44,609 nucleotides of DNA from Streptosporangiales bacterium (GCA_009380095.1 WHSL01000021.1:1-44609), one strand, 5' to 3'; positions 8,506 through 17,026 are shown, numbered from the stretch's first letter. The notes: generated by a model not told the origin, from the letters alone. Program-made: numbers and translations.

Positions 8506-9810
8506 GTGGCACGGGTGAGCTTGATCGCGGTGCTTGGGATCGTCATCTTCGTTGTCGGAATCCTGGTCTCGGTGGCACTGCACGAGTTCGGCCACCTGAT
8601 CCCGGCGAAGATCTTCGACGTCAAGGTCACGCAGTGGATGGTGGGCTTCGGCCCCACCCTGTGGTCCCGCCACCGCGGCGAGACCGAGTACGGCATCAAG
8701 CTCATCCCGCTCGGCGGCTACAACCGCCTGATCGGCATGCTGCCGCCGCGCCGTGAGGACGGCGGCCGGCTGCGCGCCGCCTCCACCTCACCGTTCCACG
8801 GGGTCGTCGAGGCGAGCCGCGCCCAGGCGATGGACGAGATCCGGCCCGGCGAGGAGCACCGCGTCTTCTACGCCAAGCCGTGGTGGCAGAAGGCCATCAT
8901 CATGGCGGGCGGCCCGGCGGTGAACCTCGCGCTCGGCGGCGTGCTGCTGGCCGTGGCGCTCATGGGGTTCGGTACGAGCATGCCGCAGACCACCGTCAAG
9001 GGCGTGCAGGACTGCGTGATCCCCGCGGCCAAGCAGGGCGCGAAGTGCACCGCCCAGGACCCGGTCGCGCCCGCGGCCAAGGCCGGCCTGAAGCCCGGCG
9101 ACAGGCTGGTGTCGGTGGGCGGCGTCAAGGTGAGCGACTGGGCCTCGCTGACCCGGGAGATCCGGGAGGCGGGTGGCCGGACCGTGCCCATCGTGGTGGA
9201 GCGCGGCGGGTCCACGATGACGGTGTCCACGGACGTGATCGCCACCAGGCGGCCCGACCTCAACGACCCGGAGAAGCTGGTCAAGGTGGGCTTCATCGGC
9301 ATCGAGCCCACGTACGCCGTCGAGCGGCAGGGGCCCGGCGCGGTGATGGCCGCGTACGGCGACTCGATCGTCCGTACGGCCGGCGCGGTGCTGCGCTTCC
9401 CGGAGAAGATGGTGGACGTGTGGCACGCCGCGTTCAGCGGACGCGAGCGGGCGGCGGACAGCCCGGTGGGGATCGTCGGCGCGAGCCGCATCGGCGGTGA
9501 GATCGCCGCCGCGCCGGTGCCGCTGTCCGACCGGATCTCCTCCTTCGTCGGCATGCTCGCCTCGGTGAACCTGGCGCTCGGCATCTTCAACCTGGTCCCG
9601 CTGCTCCCGCTGGACGGCGGGCACATCGCGGGCGCGCTCTGGGAGGGGCTGCGCCGGCTGCGCTACAAGCTGACCGGACGGACCGGCCCCACGTACGTGG
9701 ACGTGGCGCGCGCGCTGCCGCTGACGTACGCGATGGCCGTGGTGATCATGGTGATGGGCGGTCTGCTGATCTACGCCGACCTGGTCAACCCGGTGCGCCT
9801 GATGCAGTAG
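8506..9810 (+). CDS. Site-2 (M50) membrane metalloprotease, RseP/Rip1-like
   Basis: 434 residues from the GTG at 8506. A GTG at 8515, with GGAGAG 8 bases upstream, is an equally good start. The zinc-binding HEFGH motif has H26, E27 and H30 in the first membrane helix. A central PDZ domain spans about 190-245 (AAKAGLKPGDRLVSVGG). The second active-site motif NLVPLLPLDGGH supplies D370. Members cut transmembrane segments of anti-sigma factors and related proteins. In many actinobacteria the Rip1 gene lies between dxr and ispG. Neither is visible here, so this may be a relocated copy or a paralogue. Confidence 0.94.
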   Translation: MARVSLIAVLGIVIFVVGILVSVALHEFGHLIPAKIFDVKVTQWMVGFGPTLWSRHRGETEYGIKLIPLGGYNRLIGMLPPRREDGGRLRAASTSPFHGVVEASRAQAMDEIRPGEEHRVFYAKPWWQKAIIMAGGPAVNLALGGVLLAVALMGFGTSMPQTTVKGVQDCVIPAAKQGAKCTAQDPVAPAAKAGLKPGDRLVSVGGVKVSDWASLTREIREAGGRTVPIVVERGGSTMTVSTDVIATRRPDLNDPEKLVKVGFIGIEPTYAVERQGPGAVMAAYGDSIVRTAGAVLRFPEKMVDVWHAAFSGRERAADSPVGIVGASRIGGEIAAAPVPLSDRISSFVGMLASVNLALGIFNLVPLLPLDGGHIAGALWEGLRRLRYKLTGRTGPTYVDVARALPLTYAMAVVIMVMGGLLIYADLVNPVRLMQ

Positions 9811-9814
9811 CACC

Positions 9815-9829
9815 GTGACGCTGTGTCAC
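9815..9829. promoter_or_regulatory. Short palindrome GTGAC-N5-GTCAC
   Basis: A perfect 5-bp inverted repeat lies 4 bases after the M50 protease stop. It looks like a CRP-type site but has one extra spacer base compared with the TGTGA-N6-TCACA consensus. It could be an operator for a downstream transcript or a weak hairpin. Low confidence. Confidence 0.3.
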
Positions 9830-9871
9830 AAATGGCGAATGGCGTGACATGGCGTTAGCGGATCGGTAAAG

Positions 9872-10159
9872 ATGCCCCTCCACACGGCTGCCACGATCAT
9901 GCTCGGCGGTGTCGTGCCGGCGCGTAGCGCCCCGGTCCAGGCCCGTGTCCAAGCGGCGGCACCCGCCGAGGTGACCGCCGCGGTCGGCCCCGACGATGCG
10001 TCGGCGGGGCCATGTCCGGCCCGCCGGCGGTGGCCACGTACGGCGCCGTACCGGCTCGCGCCGGAGGATCTGCGGCTGGTGGCGGCCACGTCGGCGAGCC
10101 TCTACCGCGGCGTTGTCGGCGCGTCCTCGATCGGCTGGGCGCGGCTCGGGCCCCTGTAG
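9872..10159 (+). CDS. Possible small protein, unrecognised
   Basis: 95 codons from an ATG, with third positions mostly G or C as in the neighbouring real genes. This is the main support. The product is Ala/Pro/Arg-rich and has no recognised domain. Its C-terminal part (APEDLRLVAATSASLYRGVVG) reads more like a folded protein than the N-terminal part. No strong ribosome-binding site precedes the ATG. It may be a real hypothetical gene or chance in GC-rich DNA. Confidence 0.3.
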   Translation: MPLHTAATIMLGGVVPARSAPVQARVQAAAPAEVTAAVGPDDASAGPCPARRRWPRTAPYRLAPEDLRLVAATSASLYRGVVGASSIGWARLGPL

Positions 10160-10279
10160 GCGCGGCACCGCCGTCCCCGGGACGGGTCACGAATCTCCTT
10201 CGCAACCAGGGCTTGATACGTCTTCCCCCGGCCGCCTCCCAATCGGTATCGTCATCGATGTTTCGCCTGGTAGCTGGTT

Positions 10280-10313
10280 GGTTACGATCAGTGCTGCACA
10301 GCTGATCACAACC
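10280..10313. promoter_or_regulatory. 34-bp inverted repeat upstream of orphan kinase
   Basis: The left arm GGTTACGATCAG and right arm CTGATCACAACC pair at 10 of 12 positions around a 10-base centre. The inner GATCAG/CTGATC core is perfect. The surroundings are less GC-rich than neighbouring genes. It could be an operator or the stem of a structured leader RNA for the kinase about 200 bp downstream. Confidence 0.5.
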
Positions 10314-10446
10314 AAAGTGGGCAGCATCCACCGCGAAGTCGCGAATCGGGTCCGGCGCCCCACGCCGTCGATCCGGAGCACCGCGGAGATGCACATCGGA
10401 GCTCATCCGGAGGGACCGCCGTTCGGGGGTGCGGCGGACCCGGTGT

Positions 10447-10482
10447 GGGGCCCGGCGGTGTCGGGGGTCACCGCCGGGCCCC
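10447..10482 (+). terminator. Strong hairpin just upstream of orphan kinase
   Basis: GGGGCCCGGCGGTG and CACCGCCGGGCCCC form a perfect 14-bp stem with an 8-base loop, followed by CCTTTAT. It ends 11 bases before the GGAGG of the downstream kinase. It either terminates an upstream transcript (from the M50 gene or an unseen RNA) or acts as an attenuator in the kinase leader. Confidence 0.65.
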
Positions 10483-10507
10483 CCTTTATGCCCGGAGGCG
10501 TAAGGGT

Positions 10508-11833
10508 GTGGGTTCGACGACTCAATCGATCCTGGTGCGGTCCACGGTCACCGCGGCCGTGGTCTCCGCCGTGCTGACCGGGTTCGTCTGTGTCCTGCTG
10601 ATGGTGGGCGTCTGGCTCTCGTACGCGGAGGAGCTGTGGGCCCGGCAGGACGCCGCGGCGCGCAAGCTCGCGCTGGACATCGGCCGGAACCGCCTCCCCG
10701 GCACGCTCGCCTCGCCCGACCGCTTCACCATCAAGGTCTACGACTCCTCCGGCCGGCTGCGCGCGGCGACCCCCGGCGCCCGCGCCCTGCCCCGGCCGGA
10801 CATCGACCGGCCCACCGACACGGACTCCCGTACGGAGGGCCGGTTCTGCACGGCGGAGCGGTGTTCGCTGGTGGCCGCGCTGCGCGCGTTCGGCCCGTCC
10901 GGCACGTACGACATCTACGTGTCCACGCCGCAGCCGGGCCTGTTCCCCCGGCCCATCGCGGCCACGGTGATCGGCGCCTGCGGCGTGCTCGTCGTCCTCG
11001 TGCTCACCGGCGTGATCTGGCTGAACGTGCGCCGTACGGTGGCCAGGATCGACGGGATCCGCGAGGAGCTGGCCGAGATCACCGCGACCGACCTCGGCCG
11101 CCGCATGCCGCGGGCCCGGCCGGACGACGAGATCGGCCGGCTCGCCGCGACCATCAACCGGACCCTGGACCGGCTGGAGAGCGCGGTGGCGCGGCAGCGG
11201 TCGTTCGCCTCCGACGCCTCGCACGAGCTGCGCAGCCCGCTCACCGCGCTCCGCACCGAGCTGGAGCTGGCGCGGATGTATCCGGACAGCACGAACCTGC
11301 ATCTCACCGTCGACAAGGCGATGGTCAACGTGGAACGGCTCTCGATGATCGTGAGCGACCTGCTGGAGCTGACCCGGCTGGAGGCCGATCCGCGCACCGG
11401 ACACGAGCGGGTGGACCTGGGCCTGCTCGTCACCGAGGAGCTGCGCTACCGGCGCGCGGTGGAGATGGAGGTCGACCTGCGCGCCCAGGTCATCGTGGAG
11501 GGCGACCGGCTGCGGCTGTCCCGGCTGCTCACCAACCTGCTGGACAACGCGGAGCGGCACGCGGAGAGCAAGGTGACGATACTGCTCGCGCGGGACGACG
11601 GCGAGGCCCGGCTCGAGGTGATCGACGACGGGCACGGCATCCCGCGCGAGGACCGGGAGCGCGTCTTCGAGCGCTTCACCCGGCTCGACGAGGGGCGGAG
11701 CCGCGACACCGGGGGCAGCGGGCTGGGCCTGGCGATCGCGCGTGACGTGGCGCGCATGCACGGGGGCACGCTCACCGTCGAGGACAGTCACCGGGGTGCG
11801 CGCTTCGTTCTCCGGCTCCCCGAGGCGAACTGA
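10508..11833 (+). CDS. EnvZ/CpxA-type sensor histidine kinase (orphan)
   Basis: 441 residues from a GTG at 10508 with GGAGG nine bases upstream. TM1 spans about 8-39, an extracytoplasmic sensor of roughly 100 residues contains two Cys (FCTAERC), and TM2 spans about 149-172. HAMP follows at about 173-225. HisKA has phospho-acceptor H239 in SHELRSPL. The HATPase domain shows NLLDNAERHA, DDGHGIP and GGSGLGLAIA. No response regulator gene is adjacent: an unrelated dehydrogenase converges from the other side with a 14-bp gap. Its partner must be encoded elsewhere or has been lost. Confidence 0.93.
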   Translation: MGSTTQSILVRSTVTAAVVSAVLTGFVCVLLMVGVWLSYAEELWARQDAAARKLALDIGRNRLPGTLASPDRFTIKVYDSSGRLRAATPGARALPRPDIDRPTDTDSRTEGRFCTAERCSLVAALRAFGPSGTYDIYVSTPQPGLFPRPIAATVIGACGVLVVLVLTGVIWLNVRRTVARIDGIREELAEITATDLGRRMPRARPDDEIGRLAATINRTLDRLESAVARQRSFASDASHELRSPLTALRTELELARMYPDSTNLHLTVDKAMVNVERLSMIVSDLLELTRLEADPRTGHERVDLGLLVTEELRYRRAVEMEVDLRAQVIVEGDRLRLSRLLTNLLDNAERHAESKVTILLARDDGEARLEVIDDGHGIPREDRERVFERFTRLDEGRSRDTGGSGLGLAIARDVARMHGGTLTVEDSHRGARFVLRLPEAN

Positions 11834-11847
11834 CGCCGGGGCCGTCG

Positions 11848-12921
11848 TCAGTGGCGGAGCGGGTGACCGGCGATGGGCAGCTCGGCGACGCCCGCCCGGC
11901 GGGCCTCCTCGCGCAGCGCCGCGAGCTCGCGGTCGCCGTACGGGATGCCGGTGGTTGCTCGCCGCGCTTCGAGCCGCGCCTCGATCTCGCCGGGGAGCAG
12001 GACCTCGTCGACGCCCTCCATGGGCGGGTTGGCGTGGATGCGGTCGACCAGGATGTCCATGCGGGCGCGGTAGTCGTCCGCGGGCAGGAAGAGGTCCGGC
12101 TTGAGCGCGAGGAAGAAGTGCCCGACGTTCTGCGGGCGGTCGTAGCTCTTGTACTGGTCGCCGACGTCGCCGGCGAAGGCCGCTCCGGACAGCACGCCGC
12201 ACATGATGTCCATCAGCAGGGCCAGCCCGGAGCCCTTGGGGCCGCCGATCGGCAGGACCACGCCCCCCAGCGCCGCCTGTGGATCCGTGGTGGCACGGCC
12301 CTCGGCGTCGAGGGCGTATCCGGGCGGAATGTCCTCGCCGCGCCGCGCGGCGAGCCGGATCTTACCGCGGGCGGCCACGGCGGGCGACATGTCCAGCACG
12401 TAGTGGGCCCGCCGGCCGCCGGGCGCGCCCACCGCGAGCGGGCTGGTGCCCAGCAGTGCCTCGCGCCCGCCCCAGGGCGGCATCGCGGGGGAGGCGTTGG
12501 TGAGCACCATCGCGATCATGCCCGCGTCGATCGCCTGCAGCACGTAGTTGGCGGCCATGCCGAAGTGCGTGCTACGCCGTACGGAGACGATGCCGGCGCC
12601 GGAGGTCCGGGCCATCGCGATCGCCTCGTCCATCGCCCGCGTGGCGACGACGAAACCGAATCCGTCCTGCCCGTCCAGCGCCGCCGCGACCGGGGTCACC
12701 CGCTCGGGCGCGAGCGCCGGGCGCGCGTTGACGAGCCGCCGGCGCAGCCGGTCCAGGTATCCGGGCAGCCGGACCAGCCCGTGCGTGTCCACGCCGCGCA
12801 GGTCGGCCCGTACGAGGCAGGCGGCCACGGTGGCGGCGTCGCGCTCGGGCAGGTCGTACGCGGCGAGCAGACGCCGCGCGAACGCGCCCGCGTCCTCGGC
12901 GCGGGCGTAGCCGTCGCTCAT
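11848..12921 (-). CDS. LDH2/malate-lactate dehydrogenase family oxidoreductase
   Basis: 357 residues, normal for the Ldh_2 family (YlbC, AllD, DlgD, ComC), which has its own NAD(P) fold unrelated to classical lactate dehydrogenase. Conserved features include DTHGLVRLPGY near residue 45, VRRSTHFGMAANYV near 115, the nucleotide-region motif LGTSPLAVGAPG, and GGPKGSGLALLMDIMCGVLSG near 228. The ATG at 12921 overlaps the stop of the upstream ThDP enzyme as TGATG, so the two are co-translated. The family oxidises 2-hydroxy acids such as ureidoglycolate, (R)-sulfolactate and L-malate. Pairing with a 2-oxo-acid ThDP enzyme suggests this protein makes or consumes that 2-oxo acid. Confidence 0.9.
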   Translation of the reverse strand: MSDGYARAEDAGAFARRLLAAYDLPERDAATVAACLVRADLRGVDTHGLVRLPGYLDRLRRRLVNARPALAPERVTPVAAALDGQDGFGFVVATRAMDEAIAMARTSGAGIVSVRRSTHFGMAANYVLQAIDAGMIAMVLTNASPAMPPWGGREALLGTSPLAVGAPGGRRAHYVLDMSPAVAARGKIRLAARRGEDIPPGYALDAEGRATTDPQAALGGVVLPIGGPKGSGLALLMDIMCGVLSGAAFAGDVGDQYKSYDRPQNVGHFFLALKPDLFLPADDYRARMDILVDRIHANPPMEGVDEVLLPGEIEARLEARRATTGIPYGDRELAALREEARRAGVAELPIAGHPLRH

Positions 12922-14591
12922 CAACCGCGGAGGAGGTCGAAGGTCCGCTGGGACGTCCGGGCGTCGACGTGGACGCCGAGGAGCAGCGGCGGTCCCGGTT
13001 CCCAGGCGCCGGCCAGCGCCTTGCGGATCTCGTCGGCCGTGCGCACGTCGGCGCCCCGGATCCCCAGCGCCTCCCCCAGCGCCCGGCAGCTGATCTCGGG
13101 CAGTTCCACGCCGACGGTGCCCAGCTCGCGCCGCGTCTGCTTGATCTCGATCTGGGACAGCGACCTGTCCATGATGGCCACGAACACCGGCGGCACCGGG
13201 GCGGTCGTGGCGATGGCCAGCTCCGTCGCCCGCATGAGCAGGGATCCGTCTCCCATGAAGGCAAGGACCCGTCCGCCGGACGCCCGGGCCGCCGCGACGC
13301 CCGCCGGCGCCGCGAACCCCATCGTGGACAGCGCGTTGGAGGCCAGGAAGTGGTGGCGTTCCGCGGTGTCGCTGAGGAGGGCGACGAGCGGCTTGCTGAA
13401 TCCGGCGTCGGCCAGCACGATCGTGTCCCGGTCGCAGGACTCAAGGACGGTCGCCACCGCGCGCGCCACGGAGATCCCGGGGCCACCGTCCGGGCCGTCG
13501 GGATCGCCCGGCGGGTCGTCCAGCAGGGTCTCCCGCAGCGTGCGCCGGTACTCCTGGACGTCCTCGGCGGTGAACACCGACGCGCCCCGTCCTCCCAGGC
13601 GTGCGGTCAGCTCCGCCAGGCAGGTCTCCGGATCGGCCTCGACGCGCAGGCCGAACGGCTGGTGCCACTCCAAAAGCGGCCGGGCGGTGACCGCCACGGT
13701 GGGGCAGGCGTACGCCCAGGGCCGGTTGTAGATGTCGTAGGACTCGAAGTTCAGGGTGATGATCAGATCCGCCTGCCCGAGCAGGCGCTTTTCGAGGTTG
13801 CCGTTGAGCAGGGTGCCGGCGAAGTACGGGCTGCGGTCGTCCAGGGCCCCCTTCTGGCCTGTCGTGGTGAACACCGGCGCACGGCACTGCTCGGCGAAGG
13901 CGGCGAGCGTCTCCCTGGACAGGGTGTCGTCGCGGCCGCCGACGATGAGGGCGGGCCGTTCGGCCTCGCGCAGCCGCCGGGCGAGATCGTCCATCAGCGC
14001 GCCGGGGGCCGTGAGCGTCGGCCTGCGCCCGGCCCGCCGTCCGGCGAGCTCCTCCTTGAGGAGCGCCACCGCGGCGTCGCCGGCCCGATCCGGCGATTCG
14101 GCCATCGCCACCTCGTCGGGGAGCTCCACGTAGACCGGCCCGGGGCGGCCCGCGAGGGCGATGTCGGCCGCCTTGCACACCAGCGCCGCGGGGTCCGCGC
14201 CGGGCGGTACGCGCGTCGTCCACTTGGTGCACGGCCGAAGCAGGCTCTCGATGTCGAACCCCTGGCGTACGACGAACGGCAGCCGGCCCGCGGCGAACTG
14301 GCCGGACAGCACCACCATCGGCAGCCCTTCCATGTAGGCGTGCAGGACCCCGTTGATCCCGTTGCTCACGCCGGGCGCCAGTGACAGCACGGCGACCCCG
14401 GGGCGTCCGGTGAGCCGGGCGTCGGTGGCGGCCATGATCACCGCGGATGACTCGTTGAACGCCGCGCGATAGTCGATGCCGCGGTCCTCCAGGGCGTCCA
14501 GCAAGGTCATGTGATCCTCGCCCGGCAGCCCGTAGGCGCGGGTGACGCCGAGTTCGGACAGGGCCCAGGCGACGCGCTGCGCGATGTTCAT
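12921..14591 (-). CDS. ThDP-dependent acetolactate synthase/decarboxylase-like enzyme
   Basis: About 556 residues from the ATG at 14591, with an alternative ATG at 14603. The three domains of the acetolactate synthase-like ThDP superfamily are present. The pyrimidine-binding domain has YGLPGE near the start and the catalytic Glu in FNESSA. The middle domain includes PALIVGGRDD. The PP domain has the Mg-ThDP motif FMGDGSLLMRATEL followed by IMDRSLSQIEIKQ. It probably decarboxylates or carboligates a 2-oxo acid. The residues seen do not single out a known substrate such as pyruvate, sulfopyruvate, phosphonopyruvate or benzoylformate. It is the first gene of a two-gene operon with the LDH2 enzyme and is divergent from the acyl-CoA dehydrogenase. 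Confidence 0.9.
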   Translation of the reverse strand: MNIAQRVAWALSELGVTRAYGLPGEDHMTLLDALEDRGIDYRAAFNESSAVIMAATDARLTGRPGVAVLSLAPGVSNGINGVLHAYMEGLPMVVLSGQFAAGRLPFVVRQGFDIESLLRPCTKWTTRVPPGADPAALVCKAADIALAGRPGPVYVELPDEVAMAESPDRAGDAAVALLKEELAGRRAGRRPTLTAPGALMDDLARRLREAERPALIVGGRDDTLSRETLAAFAEQCRAPVFTTTGQKGALDDRSPYFAGTLLNGNLEKRLLGQADLIITLNFESYDIYNRPWAYACPTVAVTARPLLEWHQPFGLRVEADPETCLAELTARLGGRGASVFTAEDVQEYRRTLRETLLDDPPGDPDGPDGGPGISVARAVATVLESCDRDTIVLADAGFSKPLVALLSDTAERHHFLASNALSTMGFAAPAGVAAARASGGRVLAFMGDGSLLMRATELAIATTAPVPPVFVAIMDRSLSQIEIKQTRRELGTVGVELPEISCRALGEALGIRGADVRTADEIRKALAGAWEPGPPLLLGVHVDARTSQRTFDLLRG

Positions 14592-14598
14592 TGACGTG

Positions 14599-14627
14599 AG
14601 CATTCAGCTCGCATGCAATGTTGTCAA
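14599..14627 (-). promoter_or_regulatory. Candidate promoter of the ThDP enzyme gene, possibly leaderless
   Basis: On the minus strand a perfect TTGACA (-35, 14627-14622) is followed after 17 bases by AATGCT (weak -10, 14604-14599). The predicted transcription start is about at the ATG at 14591, so the transcript would be leaderless. This is why the internal ATG is preferred over the one at 14603, which sits inside the -10. A TTGCAT element lies in the spacer. Confidence 0.5.
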
Positions 14628-14720
14628 CCCGCCTATACGCCTACCACCAGCAGCTCTCGCCATTGTCTCCTGATCCCTTTCTGATGACTGCGGAACGTGA
14701 TAGGGATGCTCGCATGCAAT
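14607..14720. promoter_or_regulatory. Repeated 13-mer GCTCGCATGCAAT in divergent promoter
   Basis: The identical 13-mer occurs at 14607-14619 and 14708-14720, 101 bp apart, in the space between the divergent ThDP enzyme and acyl-CoA dehydrogenase genes. The second copy contains the acyl-CoA dehydrogenase ATG. Both copies contain ATGCAA, the half-site of the palindrome at 22607-22619 upstream of one GntR gene. They are plausible binding sites for one or both cluster GntR regulators. Confidence 0.5.
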
Positions 14721-15886
14721 CCACATCCAAAGCGGCAGGCGCCCGCGAAGCGCAGTTCGCCCTCGATGAGGTGCAGTCGGACTTGCGTGCGCTCGCCCGG
14801 GAGATCTCCGAGCGCGAGTTCCGCGACCGTGCGCTGGGCTGGGAGCGCACGGGGGAGTTCCCCTGGCGGAACATCAAGATCCTCGCGGAACACGGCCTGC
14901 TCGGCGTCGCCCTGCCCGAGGAGTACGGCGGCGGTGGGGGCACCTGGCTGCACGCGGCGCTGGTGCTGGAGGAGGTGGGCCGCTGCTGTTACACGACCGC
15001 GATGGCCGCGCTCGGCGAGGTCGGCGTGCAGACCCAGGCCATCCTCAAGTACGGCACCGAGGAGCAGCGGCGCGCGTACCTTCCCGCGGTCAGCGCGGGG
15101 GAGCTGATCTGCGCCGTCTGCATCACCGAGCCGGACTCGGGCGGCGACCTGGCCGCGATGGGCACCATCCTGACCCGGTCCGGCGACGGCTTCGTGCTGA
15201 ACGGTCACAAGACGCTGATCAGCCGCGCCGACGTGGCCGGCCTCTTCGTGGTGTACACGAGGTTCGCCGGCGACGGGGGAGACCGGCCCATCGGAGCCGT
15301 CCTGGTGGAACGGGACACGCCGGGCCTGACCGTGACGGAGCGGTTCGACACCCTCGGCGGGGAGGGCCTGTACGGCGTCGTCTTCGACGACTGCCCGGTC
15401 CCCGCGGGCAACGTGCTGGTCCGCGAGGACGGCTTCCGCAAGATGCTCAGCGCGTTCAACGGGCAACGGTGCCTGAACGCCGCCATCAGCGTCGGCATCG
15501 CGCAGGGGGCCCAGGACGCCGCGGTCGCGTACGCCAAGGAGCGGGTGGCCGGCGGGAAGCTGCTCGGGGCGCATCAGGGGATCCGGTGGATCCTCGCGGA
15601 CAACGCGATCCAGATCGAGGCCGCCCGGCTTCTCGTCCACCGGGCCGCGGCCGAGGCCGGTGCGGGCTTTCCCTCCCGCTACCACTCCTCGATCGCCAAG
15701 ACGTTCGCCAACGAGATGGCGCTCAAGGTCACCGACAACGTCGTGCAGCTCTTCGGAGGCCACGGCTGGATCAAGGATGTTCCGGCCGAGCGCTACCTCC
15801 GGTGGGCGCGCTACGGACCGCTCGGCGGCGGCACGCCGCACATCCAGCGCAACGGCCTCGCCCGCCACCTGCTGGGCGACCTCTGA
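14714..15886 (+). CDS. Acyl-CoA dehydrogenase family protein
   Basis: About 390 residues from the ATG at 14714, with AGGG 8 bases upstream. The frame is open to 14618, but the extra residues are not dehydrogenase-like. Family landmarks are GVALPEEYGGGGGTWL, the FAD/substrate signature ICAVCITEPDSGGDLAAMGT, and the C-terminal VQLFGGHGWIKDVPAERYLRWAR. The last one supports an intact flavin site. Members introduce a 2,3-double bond into acyl-CoAs. Its position, divergent from the ThDP enzyme and directly upstream of an importer, places it in the same catabolic unit, although no CoA ligase is nearby. Confidence 0.9.
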   Translation: MQSTSKAAGAREAQFALDEVQSDLRALAREISEREFRDRALGWERTGEFPWRNIKILAEHGLLGVALPEEYGGGGGTWLHAALVLEEVGRCCYTTAMAALGEVGVQTQAILKYGTEEQRRAYLPAVSAGELICAVCITEPDSGGDLAAMGTILTRSGDGFVLNGHKTLISRADVAGLFVVYTRFAGDGGDRPIGAVLVERDTPGLTVTERFDTLGGEGLYGVVFDDCPVPAGNVLVREDGFRKMLSAFNGQRCLNAAISVGIAQGAQDAAVAYAKERVAGGKLLGAHQGIRWILADNAIQIEAARLLVHRAAAEAGAGFPSRYHSSIAKTFANEMALKVTDNVVQLFGGHGWIKDVPAERYLRWARYGPLGGGTPHIQRNGLARHLLGDL

Positions 15887-15931
15887 TGTAGCCGCCGCAT
15901 CCTCGCAACCGCCGTACAACCCGGAGTGGGC

Positions 15932-17026
15932 ATGGAGACCAAGGTCCGCAATCTGACCGTCAAGTTCGGCGGCCACGTCGCCGTGAACGACCTCAGCCTC
16001 GACATCGCCGACGGGGAGATGCTGGTGCTGCTGGGGCCGTCCGGCTGCGGCAAGACGACGACCATGCGCAGCATCGTGGGGCTGCAGAAGCCGGCCGCCG
16101 GCACGATCACGATCGGCGACGAGGTCGTCTTCGACGCGCGCCGCGGCATCAACGTGCCGGCCAACGACCGCAACATCGGGATGGTCTTCCAGTCCTACGC
16201 CATCTGGCCCCACCTGACCGTGGCCCAGAACGTGGCCTTCCCGCTCCGCATGCAGAAGGTCCCGAAGGCCGAGATCCGGGAACGGGTGGCGGAGGTCCTG
16301 GCCTCGGTCGGCCTGCAGGACTTCGGGCCGCGCGGCGCCAGCAGGCTCAGCGGCGGCCAGATGCAGCGGGTCGCCCTCGCGCGCAGCCTCGCGATGCGCC
16401 CGCGGATGCTGCTGCTCGACGAACCGCTCAGCAACCTCGACGCCAAGCTGCGCGAGAGGCTCCGCTACGAGCTGCGGGAGCTGCAGCAGAGCCTCGGCAT
16501 GACGGCCATCTACGTCACCCACGACCAGTCGGAGGCGCTGGCGCTCGCCGACCGCATCGCCGTCATGCGCGACGGCGTCATCGAGCAGCTCGCGGGGCCG
16601 GTGGACATGTACCGGAACCCGCGGACCTCGTTCGTCGCCGACTTCCTCGGGGTGGACAACATCTTCGCGGCACGGGTCACCGGGCACCGCGGGCCGGACG
16701 GGTCACACGGGTCGGTGGCCCGGCTGGACGGCTCCGCGATCGACATCACGGCGGCGGCGGTGAAGGAGGTGGGCTCGCCGGCCTACGTCTGCATCCGGCC
16801 CGAGGACGTCGTGCTCACCCCGTCAAGCCCGCGGCGTCCCGAGGACGCGCTGGCGGCGACGGTGGTCTCGGCCAGCTTCCTGGGCGACCGGACCCGATAT
16901 CACCTGGCGGTGGAGGATGGGCCGAGCCTGTTCGCGGTCGCCCCCGGGGCGGAGGATCCGCTGGCCCCGGGCGCGAAGGTCTTCACCCGTGTCCCGCCGA
17001 ACAAGGTGCAGCTGCTCGATGACTGA
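15932..17026 (+). CDS. ABC importer ATPase, FbpC/PotA type
   Basis: 364 residues from the ATG at 15932, with GGAG five bases upstream; a GTG at 15926 would add two residues. Motifs are Walker A GPSGCGKTTT, VFQSYAIWPHLTV, signature LSGGQMQRVALARSLA, Walker B MLLLDEPLSNLDAKLR and YVTHDQSEAL. A C-terminal TOBE-like regulatory region follows (about 280-360). This is the ATPase form used by Fe(III), 2-aminoethylphosphonate, thiamine and polyamine importers. It overlaps the permease gene by 8 bp and is followed by the binding-protein gene, so the transporter is complete. Confidence 0.94.
   Translation: METKVRNLTVKFGGHVAVNDLSLDIADGEMLVLLGPSGCGKTTTMRSIVGLQKPAAGTITIGDEVVFDARRGINVPANDRNIGMVFQSYAIWPHLTVAQNVAFPLRMQKVPKAEIRERVAEVLASVGLQDFGPRGASRLSGGQMQRVALARSLAMRPRMLLLDEPLSNLDAKLRERLRYELRELQQSLGMTAIYVTHDQSEALALADRIAVMRDGVIEQLAGPVDMYRNPRTSFVADFLGVDNIFAARVTGHRGPDGSHGSVARLDGSAIDITAAAVKEVGSPAYVCIRPEDVVLTPSSPRRPEDALAATVVSASFLGDRTRYHLAVEDGPSLFAVAPGAEDPLAPGAKVFTRVPPNKVQLLDD

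Larger units (their letters stand above)
9811..10507. other. About 700-bp stretch without a convincing gene
   Basis: The space between the M50 protease and the orphan kinase contains no well-supported gene. One 95-codon plus-strand frame at 9872-10159 has coding-like third positions and is listed separately. The segment 10160-10440 is visibly less GC-rich and holds a long inverted repeat at 10280-10313. A perfect 14-bp hairpin at 10447-10482 lies just upstream of the kinase ribosome-binding site. Confidence 0.7.

Noticed and set aside
9815-9829. CRP-binding site
   Set aside because: The half-sites are spaced by seven rather than six bases and no clear promoter follows; kept only as an unexplained palindrome.
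10187-10396. Minus-strand 69-codon frame with a hydrophobic stretch
   Set aside because: No ribosome-binding site, weak codon bias, and the region is better explained by inverted repeats and non-coding sequence.
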